In this document: positions 26,414 to 35,836 of the stretch, one piece after another
Numbering within the stretch: the stretch's first letter is position 1
How the letters are laid out: the number at the start of each line of letters is the position of its first letter
NCBI RefSeq assembly: GCF_900110995.1
Contig: NZ_FOJF01000002.1
Span: 1 to 64,000 of the forward strand
Length of the DNA stretch: 64,000 nt
Source: Chitinophaga sp. YR573
GTDB taxonomy: Bacteria; Bacteroidota; Bacteroidia; Chitinophagales; Chitinophagaceae
Reading direction: 5' to 3'
Made by a program: the position numbers and the translations under genes
The notes under the pieces: generated by a model
Databases searched by the model: none
The model's input: only the letters and a program-made list of their open reading frames with translations
Told to the model about the DNA's origin: nothing

Positions 26414-26448
26414 AAACGGCCAGACAGCATTGAGCTATCTGACCGTTT
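26414..26448 (-). terminator. Terminator of the efflux operon
   Basis: On the minus strand AAACGGTCAGATAG pairs with CTGTCTGGCCGTTT with one mismatch and one bulge, followed by a T run. It lies 21 bases past the adaptor stop, back to back with the plus-strand terminator. Confidence 0.75.
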
Positions 26449-26468
26449 ACGTTGTGAGTGCCAGTCTG

Positions 26469-27590
26469 TTAATCTAATTTCAGGTGCTTCAGATCAGCGC
26501 CATCTCTTATTTCTTCTGATGCCACGGTTACTATTGTATCGCCGGCATTCAGATTACCATATACTTCTATTTTACCATCTGCGTCATGTCCTGTCTGTAC
26601 AAGCACTCTTTCAGCTTTACCATTTGTTACCCTTACCACAAATACATTCACTGTTGAATTAACAACGGCTGTTTTTGGTAAAATGAAAGCGCTGTCTGCT
26701 GTATTCAACGGGATCTTTACTTCCGCAATCATACCCGGCATCAGTTTCTTATCATTATTCGTAACGTCCATTTCTATACGCTGAGAGCGTAAACGTGTAT
26801 CCATCACACCAGACAAACGGTTTACTTTAGCTGTGAAGTTCTGACCTGCATATGCTTTCACCGTGAATCCCACTTCACTGTTGCTGGTCAGGTAGCTGGT
26901 ATAGGCTTCCGGAACGGAAATCACTAAACGTAATTTCTTCTGTTCCTGTAAAGTAAACAAAGGAAATTCAGATCCTTTGCCTGTAGGGCCTACATAAGCA
27001 CCTGCGCTCACGTTCCTGGCACTTACGATACCACTGAAAGGTGCTCTTATTTCGAGATAGTTCCTGTTGTCGGTAATCTCTTTATACGCTGCTTTGGCAG
27101 ATTCCAGTTGTGCTGCATCAGATTTCATCCTTGCCTGCGCAATATCCAGGTCGTTTTTGGAAACAGTACCTGGCGTAAGGCTGGTTTCATGTAAGCGGTC
27201 GTAATTGGCTTTGCTGGCCAGGTATACCGCTTCCTGTGATTTCAGCCTGGACTCAGCGCCGGATAACTGTGAAGTGATCTCAGGGGCTTCCATAGTAGCC
27301 AGTAACTGACCAGTGCTAACTTCAGATCCTACATCCACATTCAGCTTCTTTACAAAGCTGCTCACTTTAGCATATATATCCACCTGTTGAAAGGCAACCA
27401 GTTCGCCCGGTATTTGCAGGGTAGATGCCAGCTTACCTTTATGTAAAGTAGTAGCAGCTACTGTAATTACTTCTTTGGTAGTAGCGTCTGTATTTTCTGC
27501 CTTTCCTTCTGAATGACCGCAGCTGCTTAACAGCATGGCTGCCTGTAGGCCACACATCAATGTGATAGCCAGTGTTTTTGTGTTGTTCAT
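26469..27590 (-). CDS. RND efflux periplasmic adaptor (HlyD/MFP family) lipoprotein
   Basis: The membrane-fusion protein bridges the RND pump and the TolC-type channel. The start at 27590 gives a lipoprotein signal ending LLSSC; an in-frame ATG at 27599 overlapping the pump's stop is also possible, whereas farther upstream starts would lie inside the pump gene. Seen in order: barrel-sandwich/lipoyl half (GKLASTLQIPGELVAFQQVD), helical hairpin (QLESAKAAYKEITDNRNYLE), second lipoyl half (IRAPFSGIVSARNVSAGAYV), then beta-barrel and membrane-proximal domains. It is the last gene of the three-gene tolC-RND-adaptor operon. Confidence 0.93.
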   Translation of the reverse strand: MNNTKTLAITLMCGLQAAMLLSSCGHSEGKAENTDATTKEVITVAATTLHKGKLASTLQIPGELVAFQQVDIYAKVSSFVKKLNVDVGSEVSTGQLLATMEAPEITSQLSGAESRLKSQEAVYLASKANYDRLHETSLTPGTVSKNDLDIAQARMKSDAAQLESAKAAYKEITDNRNYLEIRAPFSGIVSARNVSAGAYVGPTGKGSEFPLFTLQEQKKLRLVISVPEAYTSYLTSNSEVGFTVKAYAGQNFTAKVNRLSGVMDTRLRSQRIEMDVTNNDKKLMPGMIAEVKIPLNTADSAFILPKTAVVNSTVNVFVVRVTNGKAERVLVQTGHDADGKIEVYGNLNAGDTIVTVASEEIRDGADLKHLKLD

Positions 27591-27591
27591 A

Positions 27592-30500
27592 CTATTCATG
27601 CAAAGATGGTACATAGTTTTTACTTTCTTTATCTTCCGGATCAAGAGATACGGATTGGGTAGTTGTTTTGCCTTGTGCCCACGCAAATACCAGTGGTAAT
27701 ATGAAGAGGGTGCTGAAGGTAGAGGCGATAAGGCCACCAATAACAGCACGTCCCAGCGGGGATGTCTGGTCGCCGGATTCACCCAGGCCACTGGCCATCG
27801 GGATCATCCCTGCTACCATCGCAAGCGTGGTCATTAATATCGGACGCAGACGTAATGCTACCGATTCTTTCGCAGATAATAATGCATCCCCGTTATGCAT
27901 GCGTAAATGCTCTGCATTGGTGATGAGTAATACCGCGTTGGAAATGGATACACCCACGGACATGATAATACCCATATAAGATTGCAGGTTCAGGGTAGAG
28001 CCGGTGATCGTCAGTAATAACAGTGAACCTAACAGTACTGCCGGTACAGAGGTGAGTACTACCAGGGACACCTTGAACGACTGGAAGTTAGCTGCCAGCA
28101 TCAGGAAGATCACGATGATCGCTACCAGCAATCCATCCTGTAAGCTATCCAGCGTGTCTGTAAGCGTCTGACTTAAACCAATCAGTTCCACCGTCAATCC
28201 ACGTGGCAGTTCTCCCAAAGATGCAATCGCTTTGTTCACATCTTTTGTAGCTGTACCAAGATCTATATTATTTGTATTGGCCGTAACAGACAACGTTGGT
28301 AACGCACCTAAGTTATCCGCTTCACCATAAGTAGTATCGCGTGTAATAGTAGCCACATCTCCCAGCACAGGACGGGCAGAATTTCTCAGCAGAGGAATTT
28401 CCATCATCGAATGAAGATCGGTCATCTTATTCTCAGGGATCTCTACCTGCACACTATAACTCAGGTTCGACTTTTCATCTATCCAGATATTCTTATCCGT
28501 ATAACGGGAAGAAGAGGTAGAGGCCGTCAGTGAACGGGAGATATCATTCAGGTCAACTCCCAGCTGTGCAGCACGTATACGGTCTATCGTTACCTTGTAT
28601 GCAGGGTATTTGGTAGACTGTCCCAGCTGTACATCACGCAGGTAAGGGATCTTTTTCAGTTGATCTATTACCTTCTGTGCATACTCTTCATTCAGCTTCT
28701 TGTTTCTTCCGGACATCCTTATCTCAACCGGGGTAGGAGAACCCTGGCTCAGGATTTTATCTGTTAGTTCAATAGGTTCAAATGAAGGCTGTACATCCGG
28801 TTCTACTTCTTTCAGTTTAGCCCGGATCTTATCCTTCAGCTGATCCATATTTACTTTGTACTCTTCTTTCAGCGCTACCTGCATAACAGCTTCCTGCGGA
28901 CCTGCCATGAACAGGTAAATCGGGCTGATAGAGAATTGTCCCGGATGTTGCCCTACGTAAGAAGAGGTAATAGACACATTTTCTGCACCTACGATATCCC
29001 TGATGGCCTTCGCTGCCAGAATCGTTTTTTCTTCTGTTGTTTCTACACGTGTACCTTCAGGTGCGCGTAACCTTAACTGGAACTGACTGCCATTACCACG
29101 TGGTAATACGTCGCGTCCGATATTGGATAACAACAGCACTACTAATCCTAATGCAATAACGATATAAGCCGATACGATGATTTTACGCGCAGGGAGGATC
29201 CTGTTAATGAAACGCATGAAGCGGTTCCTGAATTTATCAAACAGGGTAATCCTTCCATCATCATTAAAATCTACTCTTTCCACCAGTTCTTTCTTCTCAT
29301 CCCAGGAATCATCACCTTTATGAGAAATATGCGGATGTACAGGTTTATGCTCTTTCATGATCCAGTTGGCCATGATAGGTACAAACGTTTGTGCCAGGAA
29401 GTAAGAGATCACCATGGCAAAACCGATCGCTAATGCCAGTGGAAGGAACAGTGAACCCGGAATACCACCCATTGTAAAGGCAGGTGCAAACACCGCCAGG
29501 ATACAGAACAGGATCAGTAATTTCGGGAAGGCTATTTCCTTACACGCATCCCAGATGGCCAGCCCCTTGGGCTTGCCCATATCCAGGTGCTGGTGTATAT
29601 TCTCAATAGTCACCGTACTCTCATCTACCAGGATCCCGATAGCCAGTGCAAGGCCACTCAGCGTCATGATATTGATGGTTTGCCCTGCTATTTTTAAACA
29701 CAGTACCGCGGCAATGATAGAGGTGGGGATCGTTAATATTACGATCAATGCCCCCCTGGGGTCACCAAGGAATAACAACACCATCAGTCCCGTGAGGATT
29801 GCACCAATGGTGCCCTCACTGATCAGACTTTTTACAGAGTTGATTACGTATACGGACTGGTCAAATTCATAAGTCAGTTTCACATCTTCCGGTAGCAATG
29901 CCTGGAATTTAGGCATCGCAGCCTTCAGCTTCTGTACCACTTCCCAGGTAGAGGCATCACCGGATTTGGCGATACTCAGATATACAGACCTTTTACCATT
30001 TACCAGTGCATAACCGGCAGTAATATCCGCACCATCTTCCACGGTAGCCACATCGCGCAGGTACAGGTTCTGTACACCACCTTTAAACAGCGGGATATCT
30101 TCAAAGTCTTTTACATTTTTGATAGTAGTATTGGCAGGAGTGATATAGTTGATATTACCGATACGCACGTTACCGGAAGGAGAAGTCTGGTTATTTACAC
30201 GGATGGCTTCTACCAGCTGATCTACTGTCAGGTTATGTGAGCGCAGCAGTTCAGGATCTGCTTTTACCACCACGGTACGGAGGTTACCACCAAAAGGAGG
30301 AGCCGATACCAGACCGGGGATGGTTGTAAAGGAAGAACGTACATAGGTGTTTGCAAGGTCTAACAGCTCGTTATTACCACGTTTCTCACTGCTTAGTACC
30401 AATTCCCCAACGGGAAGGGTAGAGGCGTCAAAACGGATGATAAAGGGCGGTTGTGAGCCTGGCGGGAATATCGCCTGTATACGGTTACAGAAGGCACTTA

Positions 30501-30822
30501 ATTCTGCCTGTGCCTGTGCCATGTTGGTACCCGGATAAAAGTTCACCTTTATCAGGGTAAGGCCCTGTATGTTTTTTGTTTCAATGCTTTTGATCCCGTT
30601 TACATACAGGAGGATGTTGATGTACTGCTTACCGAAATAAGCCTCCATCTGTGTAGGTGTGTATCCGCCGAAGGGATGCGCAATGTACATCACCGGCAGG
30701 TCCAGCTTCGGGAATATATCTATTTTGATCGTGCGCACGGCGCTGATGCCGAAAAAGAAAAGTGCGGCCACGATCACAAGTATCGTTATCGGTTTGCGTA
30801 ATGCTAGTCTTATCAGGTTCAT
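27592..30822 (-). CDS. RND-family efflux pump inner-membrane subunit (AcrB/HAE-like)
   Basis: The 1076-residue pump has the RND layout: TM1 at the N-terminus (ITILVIVAALFFFG), a large porter domain, a TM bundle with the GILVDE proton-relay motif (Asp400), a second porter domain and a second TM bundle. It exports hydrophobic compounds or metals using the proton gradient. An unusual feature is an EF-hand-like loop DFNDDGRITLFD at 518-529 in the cytosolic loop between TM6 and TM7. The operon order is tolC, this gene, adaptor, with gaps of 3 and 1 bases. Confidence 0.95.
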   Translation of the reverse strand: MNLIRLALRKPITILVIVAALFFFGISAVRTIKIDIFPKLDLPVMYIAHPFGGYTPTQMEAYFGKQYINILLYVNGIKSIETKNIQGLTLIKVNFYPGTNMAQAQAELSAFCNRIQAIFPPGSQPPFIIRFDASTLPVGELVLSSEKRGNNELLDLANTYVRSSFTTIPGLVSAPPFGGNLRTVVVKADPELLRSHNLTVDQLVEAIRVNNQTSPSGNVRIGNINYITPANTTIKNVKDFEDIPLFKGGVQNLYLRDVATVEDGADITAGYALVNGKRSVYLSIAKSGDASTWEVVQKLKAAMPKFQALLPEDVKLTYEFDQSVYVINSVKSLISEGTIGAILTGLMVLLFLGDPRGALIVILTIPTSIIAAVLCLKIAGQTINIMTLSGLALAIGILVDESTVTIENIHQHLDMGKPKGLAIWDACKEIAFPKLLILFCILAVFAPAFTMGGIPGSLFLPLALAIGFAMVISYFLAQTFVPIMANWIMKEHKPVHPHISHKGDDSWDEKKELVERVDFNDDGRITLFDKFRNRFMRFINRILPARKIIVSAYIVIALGLVVLLLSNIGRDVLPRGNGSQFQLRLRAPEGTRVETTEEKTILAAKAIRDIVGAENVSITSSYVGQHPGQFSISPIYLFMAGPQEAVMQVALKEEYKVNMDQLKDKIRAKLKEVEPDVQPSFEPIELTDKILSQGSPTPVEIRMSGRNKKLNEEYAQKVIDQLKKIPYLRDVQLGQSTKYPAYKVTIDRIRAAQLGVDLNDISRSLTASTSSSRYTDKNIWIDEKSNLSYSVQVEIPENKMTDLHSMMEIPLLRNSARPVLGDVATITRDTTYGEADNLGALPTLSVTANTNNIDLGTATKDVNKAIASLGELPRGLTVELIGLSQTLTDTLDSLQDGLLVAIIVIFLMLAANFQSFKVSLVVLTSVPAVLLGSLLLLTITGSTLNLQSYMGIIMSVGVSISNAVLLITNAEHLRMHNGDALLSAKESVALRLRPILMTTLAMVAGMIPMASGLGESGDQTSPLGRAVIGGLIASTFSTLFILPLVFAWAQGKTTTQSVSLDPEDKESKNYVPSLHE

Positions 30823-30825
30823 GAA

Positions 30826-32220
30826 CTAAAATTCATTGATGAATAGAGAAAAGTTCCCACTGGCAGCAGCCTTCAGTAATAAAGCCTGCCATACATTTGT
30901 ATAAGCAATATCGCGGTCTGTTTCAGCGCGGTTAAGCGTATAGGAAACCTGTGTTACATCTACAATATTCGTGAGCCCGTTCTTATATAATACAGTGCGT
31001 TGCAGGTATGCATCAGACGCAGCGTTCACCTGGATGGGCGCTTCCCTGTAATTGTCCAGTGCATTCAGGATGCGTGTGCCGGCCAGTGAGATCTGTGCAT
31101 TCAGTTGCTGTTGTACAAGATCGTATTCATCCTTTAATCCCTGAGAGATATACTTTTGTGCTTTTACCTGGTGACTGACTCTCAGCGGAGTAGTAATATT
31201 CCAGGTAACACCTATACCTATCAGGTAGTTACTGCGGGAGGGTTTTACACCATCCCAGTAATTCTTCGTATAGGCTGTCTGGTCAGTAGCATACGATGAA
31301 CTGAATCCGGAACCTCTTGTCTGCCCTACACCAAATAAGGAGAATGCAGGGAAGTTCAGTGTATGATAATAGCTGGCCTGTGCATCACTCAACCTGATAC
31401 GGTTTTCATAATACTTCAGTAATGGATGATTCTGTAAACTGTCGTGTAAAGGATCTAATAAAGAAGAAGGGATTTTTGTAATGAACACGGTGTCCAGCAC
31501 AAAATCCTTAGGCGGTACACCCATCAGCACAGCCAGTTGATTTGCCTGAGTCTGTTCGAAGTCTTTCGCTTTTGTATAAGCGATTCTTGCACTGGATACT
31601 TCTGCATTGGCAAGAGAAGAATCCACGCCGGGAATCAGTCCGTTCAACACCCTGGTCACTACTACAAAGCGGAAAGTATCCGCTCTTGCGAGGTTCCTCT
31701 GCCAGGAAGTTGTTAAGCGTTGTGCTGCCAGCAGATTCAGATAAGCCGCAGCTACTCTTACTTCCTGCTGAAATTGTTCCTGTTGTAAATCAGCTTCATC
31801 CCTGGTTACCACCGCCTGTGCGGTTTTGATCTTTTCTCTGGAACGTCCGAAAGCAAAGAAATCCCAGTTGATGTTGGCAAGATACAAACCTCCAAAAGCA
31901 GCATTTGAATTCTGAGAAGAGAGTGTAGGTCCTGAAGAAGCTACCCCTAATCCGTTTAAGCCATAAGAAGGACCAAATTGCCCGTTAACGGTACCATAGT
32001 CCTGTTGTGCAGAAACATTTAAGTTGGGCAGGTAATCGCGTTTTGCCTGTGTGGCTGATTCTTTTGAAGCGTTTATATAATTCGCCCTTGACTTAATGGA
32101 ACCGTAATTAGTAAGTGCGGTCTGCACGGCCTCTTTTAAAGTGAGTACCTGTGCATGCACCTTTGTACTTCCATAGAGCACCAGGAGAAAAAATAAACAA
32201 ACGAGTTTTTTTCTTTGCAT
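30826..32220 (-). CDS. TolC-family outer-membrane efflux channel
   Basis: The outer-membrane factor forms the exit duct of the RND system. The start at 32220 is chosen because it begins a signal peptide (MQRKKLVCLFFLLVLYGSTK, cut near VHAQ); longer frames upstream read as non-signal sequence. Two OEP repeats are visible, each with long amphipathic helices (for example LTLKEAVQTALTNYGSIKSR and VTWNITTPLRVSHQVKAQKY). It is the first gene of the operon and ends 3 bases before the pump gene. Confidence 0.93.
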   Translation of the reverse strand: MQRKKLVCLFFLLVLYGSTKVHAQVLTLKEAVQTALTNYGSIKSRANYINASKESATQAKRDYLPNLNVSAQQDYGTVNGQFGPSYGLNGLGVASSGPTLSSQNSNAAFGGLYLANINWDFFAFGRSREKIKTAQAVVTRDEADLQQEQFQQEVRVAAAYLNLLAAQRLTTSWQRNLARADTFRFVVVTRVLNGLIPGVDSSLANAEVSSARIAYTKAKDFEQTQANQLAVLMGVPPKDFVLDTVFITKIPSSLLDPLHDSLQNHPLLKYYENRIRLSDAQASYYHTLNFPAFSLFGVGQTRGSGFSSSYATDQTAYTKNYWDGVKPSRSNYLIGIGVTWNITTPLRVSHQVKAQKYISQGLKDEYDLVQQQLNAQISLAGTRILNALDNYREAPIQVNAASDAYLQRTVLYKNGLTNIVDVTQVSYTLNRAETDRDIAYTNVWQALLLKAAASGNFSLFINEF

Positions 32221-32402
32221 GATTTTATGAACATTAATCGATAGACTCCAGAGATGTATTTCCGGATGTAAAGTGAGTCGGAAATAATTTGCATCATTCG
32301 CTGGTTGGTATTTCAGGCGGGTTCCCCATGTTCCTGATCTCCAGCTTATCTTTAGCATTGTTAGTCATATTATAACGAATGGAAGATCTCTCTGAAAGCC
32401 TT

Positions 32403-32449
32403 ACAAAAAAAGCAAAAAGAACCAGCGATTAAACGTGGTTCTTTCTGCT
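32403..32449 (-). terminator. Terminator of the alcohol dehydrogenase gene
   Basis: On the minus strand AGCAGAAAGAACCACG and CGCTGGTTCTTTTTGCT form an imperfect hairpin followed by a run of seven T. It lies about 120 bases past the dehydrogenase stop and upstream of tolC. Confidence 0.65.
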
Positions 32450-32569
32450 TCTATCCGTAGTACCTTTCTTATGAATCCTTCAATCGATATGCAAAGATTG
32501 TACTTATATCATTCGTTTGTATTGTTTCATTCAAACAAATAATTGTATAAATCAAAGAATCATAAAAAA

Positions 32570-33613
32570 CTACAATGTAGCCATATCGATAACAAAGCGA
32601 TAACGGACATCTGCTTTCAGCATGCGCTCATACGCTTTCTGGATATAATTCATGTCAATCAGTTCAATATCAGACACAATATTGTGTTCTGCGCAATAAT
32701 CCAGCATTTCCTGTGTTTCTTCAATACCGCCGATCATAGAACCTGCCAGGGTTTTCCTGCCCAGGATCAGGCTGAAAGAAGAGATCACAGAAGGTGTTGG
32801 AGGCGCACCCACACAAATCATGGCACCACTGGTCTTTAAAAGTCCCAGGTACACATTGTAATCGTGTTCAGCAGATACTGTATCGATAATAAAATCAAAG
32901 GAACCAGCAGCTGCCTTCAGGTTATCGGGGTTGGTAGTGAGCAGGAAGTGATGGGCGCCCAGCTTCTCAGCATCTGCTTTTTTGGATGGTGAAGTACTGA
33001 GCATAGTTACTTCTGCACCAAAAGAAACCGCAAATTTCACCGCCATATGGCCCAGGCCGCCTAGTCCTAATACAGCCACTTTATGACCTTTGCCTACTTT
33101 CCAGTGGCGTAAAGGGGAATAAGTAGTGATACCGGCACATAATAGTGGAGCTACTGCTGCCAGGTCCAGTTTCTCAGATACCTTCAGTGTATATGCCTCA
33201 TCTACCACTATCAGATTGGAATAACCGCCATAAGTAGGGGTTTTCTTATCCTGTTCGTAGCCGTTGTAAGTTCCGGACATGCCATTCAGGCAATATTGTT
33301 CCAGTCCGTCAGTACAGTTCTCACATTTGCGGCAGGAATCTACCAGGCAACCTACACCGGCCAGGTCTCCCACTTTGAATTTAGTTACATGGCTACCTAC
33401 TTTGGTAACTCTGCCTACGATTTCGTGGCCCGGCACCATCGGGAATAGCCCATTTCCCCATTCGTCTTCCACCTGGTGAAGGTCTGAGTGACAAACCCCG
33501 CAATATAAAATATCGAACTGTACGTCGTGTGGTCCTGGTTCCCTGCGTTCAAAATTAAAAGGTGCAAGCGAAGTTTTCGCAGCAGGGGCTGCGTATCCTT
33601 TAGTAGCGATCAT
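32570..33613 (-). CDS. Zinc-dependent NAD(P) alcohol dehydrogenase (CAD/YahK type)
   Basis: The 347-residue medium-chain dehydrogenase oxidises alcohols or reduces aldehydes in the cytosol. It has the catalytic zinc ligands CGVCHSD (Cys38, with Cys41-His42 following) and GHE (His63, Glu64), the structural zinc cysteines between 89 and 108 (CRKCENC), and the nucleotide-binding GLGGLGHMAVK. The sequence most resembles the cinnamyl-alcohol-dehydrogenase/YahK branch, which prefers NADPH and aldehydes. It stands alone between the efflux operon and the surface-protein cluster. Confidence 0.94.
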   Translation of the reverse strand: MIATKGYAAPAAKTSLAPFNFERREPGPHDVQFDILYCGVCHSDLHQVEDEWGNGLFPMVPGHEIVGRVTKVGSHVTKFKVGDLAGVGCLVDSCRKCENCTDGLEQYCLNGMSGTYNGYEQDKKTPTYGGYSNLIVVDEAYTLKVSEKLDLAAVAPLLCAGITTYSPLRHWKVGKGHKVAVLGLGGLGHMAVKFAVSFGAEVTMLSTSPSKKADAEKLGAHHFLLTTNPDNLKAAAGSFDFIIDTVSAEHDYNVYLGLLKTSGAMICVGAPPTPSVISSFSLILGRKTLAGSMIGGIEETQEMLDYCAEHNIVSDIELIDMNYIQKAYERMLKADVRYRFVIDMATL

Positions 33614-33710
33614 AAAAAATAATTAATATAAGTGATGGAATTGAGAAGCTCTCGAATTATTGTGCAAAGTAAACGCTATTTCAAATTCTGGCAGCGCTAT
33701 TTAAAAAGAT

Positions 33711-33740
33711 AGAGGGCCAACCTTTGCAGGTCAGCCCTCT
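33711..33740 (-). terminator. Terminator of the surface-protein cluster
   Basis: AGAGGGC (33711) pairs with GCCCTCT (33740) as part of a longer imperfect stem. On the minus strand it runs into ATCTTTTTAAA. It lies 105 bases past the stop of the last cluster gene. Confidence 0.65.
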
Positions 33741-33844
33741 GAAATACATGAGATAAATGTTGTTAATGAGATCACCTATCTCAGTCTGTTCACAATAATA
33801 ACGTGGAATTTTAGATCAGCATATTTATCAAACTTTTTTTATCA

Positions 33845-35770
33845 CTATCTTAACAAATTGACGGCCCCTTTTTTTATCACTTCCGTTCCATTCGTCATGA
33901 TAATTTTCATTGTATACATATAAACTCCCGTAGGTTGGGCCTTTCCTCCACTGGTCCCATTCCATCCGCTACCTGTTGCTATCAGTTCTCCCCACTGGTT
34001 AAAGATCTTCATATCAAGTGACCTGATATTCCCTTCTGGTTTGAAGATATCATTCTTTCCGTCTCCGTTTGGTGTGAAGGCATTAGGGATAAATACCTCT
34101 CCTGGTTTCAGTTTAGCTGTAGCCTGGCCTGGTAAGCTGGTCTGGCAGCTTAAAGTGCCCAGAGAGATGACCCGTATACTCACGGTTTCTTGTTGCAGTC
34201 CGGTAACATTATAAAAAGTATCTGTTACGGTGATATACGCTCCTCCATCTATGGAAATAAGATAACCGGTGGCACCGGGAATACTTTTCCAGGAGAAGGC
34301 GGCACTGTTGGTTGTTACTGCTGTGTTGACTACAACAGGCGTTACTGGTCTGTCAAATGGTGTGACAGTCACCGGTACGCGATCACTGCTGCAAGGGCCG
34401 GTAACGGCTTCCACATACCAGGTGGTGGTCTCATCTATTGGAGGCGTGGTATAAATGTCTCCCGTACCCAGGATATCTCCGCCGGAAGGATAAGGATACC
34501 AGTTGTAGATTAGCTGAGAATCAGGATATAGTACAGATAAAGTCGCTAAACTATCCGGGCATATAGATATCGATGAAGCCAGTGGCGCTGCGGGTCGTTG
34601 TATCACGGATACTTTAATACTATCGCTGGTGAAGCAACCAAAGAAATCTTCTCCTGTCACTACATAAGTTGTTGTATCTGCGGGAGAAATGCTGGTAGTA
34701 GAATCGTTGATATTACCGGGCAGCCAGGTATAATGCATGATAATGCCACCGGTTGGAATGGCAGACAGGGTAGTAGCACTACCGGAACAAACGGTGCCCG
34801 GTCTGGCCGTTGCCTTCAGCTTCACTACCGACTTCTCCGTCACCGTCATTGGTACCAGGGTAGTACACAGATTACCATCTGTAACAGTACAGGTATAAGT
34901 GCCTGCAGGCAGGTTGGTAGCAGTTTGTGTTAACTGCACAGGCGTTGTATTCCATTCATAACTGAGAAGAGGGGTACCGCCGGTTATATCAAGAGAAGCA
35001 CTTCCATTTGCTTGTCCGCAGGCAGCAGGTATAACAACCGGTGTTACGGACATTGGTGTTGAACCAACACCTGCTACAGCCAGTATTACTCCTCTTGAAT
35101 TAGGCCCGCCTCCGGAAATTTCTGTCACTGTAATTGACTCCACCAGTTTTGACTGGTCTGTACAGGAAAGAGAAATATTAAAAGGATAAAATCTCGGATT
35201 ATTTGTAATCATACCATCCACAACATAAGGTGGCCCCAATAATCTTTTAATACGTCCAAAACCTGAAATAACCGGGGTAAGTCCATCAAACCAGTCTGCT
35301 ACCGTTTGCTGATAAGCAGTTGTAGAAGTACCATCTGTAAAATTTACGACTGCACTTAATACACTGAAGTATTCGGTAGAGAAAGATAACAGGCTGAGTT
35401 TACTGAAGGAAGCAGGAGTAGCAAGTGTTAATGTGCCGGAAGGAAGCGTGTTTGGCTGTGTACCGCCAACAGACATAAAAAGTGCATTATTTAATGCATA
35501 ATTTTCCAGCTGAAAATTATACCCTCCATTGGATATGAGCCCGTTAGCAGGAATGCCGCCTGCAAGGTTATTCGTAGCAGCAAAGGTGGTGCTGTAAAGG
35601 ATATTAAAAACAAGGTCCAGTTCACTGCTGGTAACAGCAGTCGCATTGGTACCGGTATCTGCTACAACATCCTGGTTAAAGCCGGTTACTGTAACAGGGG
35701 AGTAAGTCTGTGAATAGAGTTTGCTCAGGCATACAGCCAACAATAGGATAACAATTACAATGCGTTTCAT
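33845..35770 (-). CDS. Large secreted protein with type B T9SS sorting domain (paralogue C)
   Basis: The 641-residue protein has a signal peptide (MKRIVIVILLLAVCLSKLYS), a unique N-terminal domain to about 240 (opening TYSPVTVTGFNQDVVADTG), SprB/PKD-type repeats (VCSGSATTLSAIPTGGIIMH and similar), a fibronectin-like module and a gliding-motility-associated type B T9SS C-terminal domain (PNAFTPNGDGKNDIFKPEGN, ending AVNLLR). Such proteins are secreted through T9SS and sit on the surface, often as adhesins. Its last 420 residues are nearly identical to those of the next paralogue. It is the third gene of a tandem cluster. Confidence 0.88.
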   Translation of the reverse strand: MKRIVIVILLLAVCLSKLYSQTYSPVTVTGFNQDVVADTGTNATAVTSSELDLVFNILYSTTFAATNNLAGGIPANGLISNGGYNFQLENYALNNALFMSVGGTQPNTLPSGTLTLATPASFSKLSLLSFSTEYFSVLSAVVNFTDGTSTTAYQQTVADWFDGLTPVISGFGRIKRLLGPPYVVDGMITNNPRFYPFNISLSCTDQSKLVESITVTEISGGGPNSRGVILAVAGVGSTPMSVTPVVIPAACGQANGSASLDITGGTPLLSYEWNTTPVQLTQTATNLPAGTYTCTVTDGNLCTTLVPMTVTEKSVVKLKATARPGTVCSGSATTLSAIPTGGIIMHYTWLPGNINDSTTSISPADTTTYVVTGEDFFGCFTSDSIKVSVIQRPAAPLASSISICPDSLATLSVLYPDSQLIYNWYPYPSGGDILGTGDIYTTPPIDETTTWYVEAVTGPCSSDRVPVTVTPFDRPVTPVVVNTAVTTNSAAFSWKSIPGATGYLISIDGGAYITVTDTFYNVTGLQQETVSIRVISLGTLSCQTSLPGQATAKLKPGEVFIPNAFTPNGDGKNDIFKPEGNIRSLDMKIFNQWGELIATGSGWNGTSGGKAQPTGVYMYTMKIIMTNGTEVIKKGAVNLLR

Positions 35771-35798
35771 CGGGGGGTAATTAAAATGGGTAAAATTG

Positions 35799-35832
35799 AT
35801 GGCTGACCCCGGAGTGAATCAGGGTCAGCCAT
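35799..35832. terminator. Hairpin between paralogues B and C
   Basis: ATGGCTGACCC (35799-35809) pairs with GGGTCAGCCAT (35822-35832), followed on the plus strand by seven T. On the minus strand, the direction of the genes, the T run is absent, so it may act as an attenuator or mRNA stabiliser between the two genes. Confidence 0.5.
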
Positions 35833-35836
35833 TTTT

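Noticed and set aside
27591..27791. Longer start for the efflux adaptor gene
   Set aside because: It would overlap 200 bases of the pump gene and hide a good lipoprotein signal at 27590.
32221..32358. Longer start for the TolC-type gene
   Set aside because: The extra 46 residues are not signal-like, while a clear signal peptide starts at 32220.
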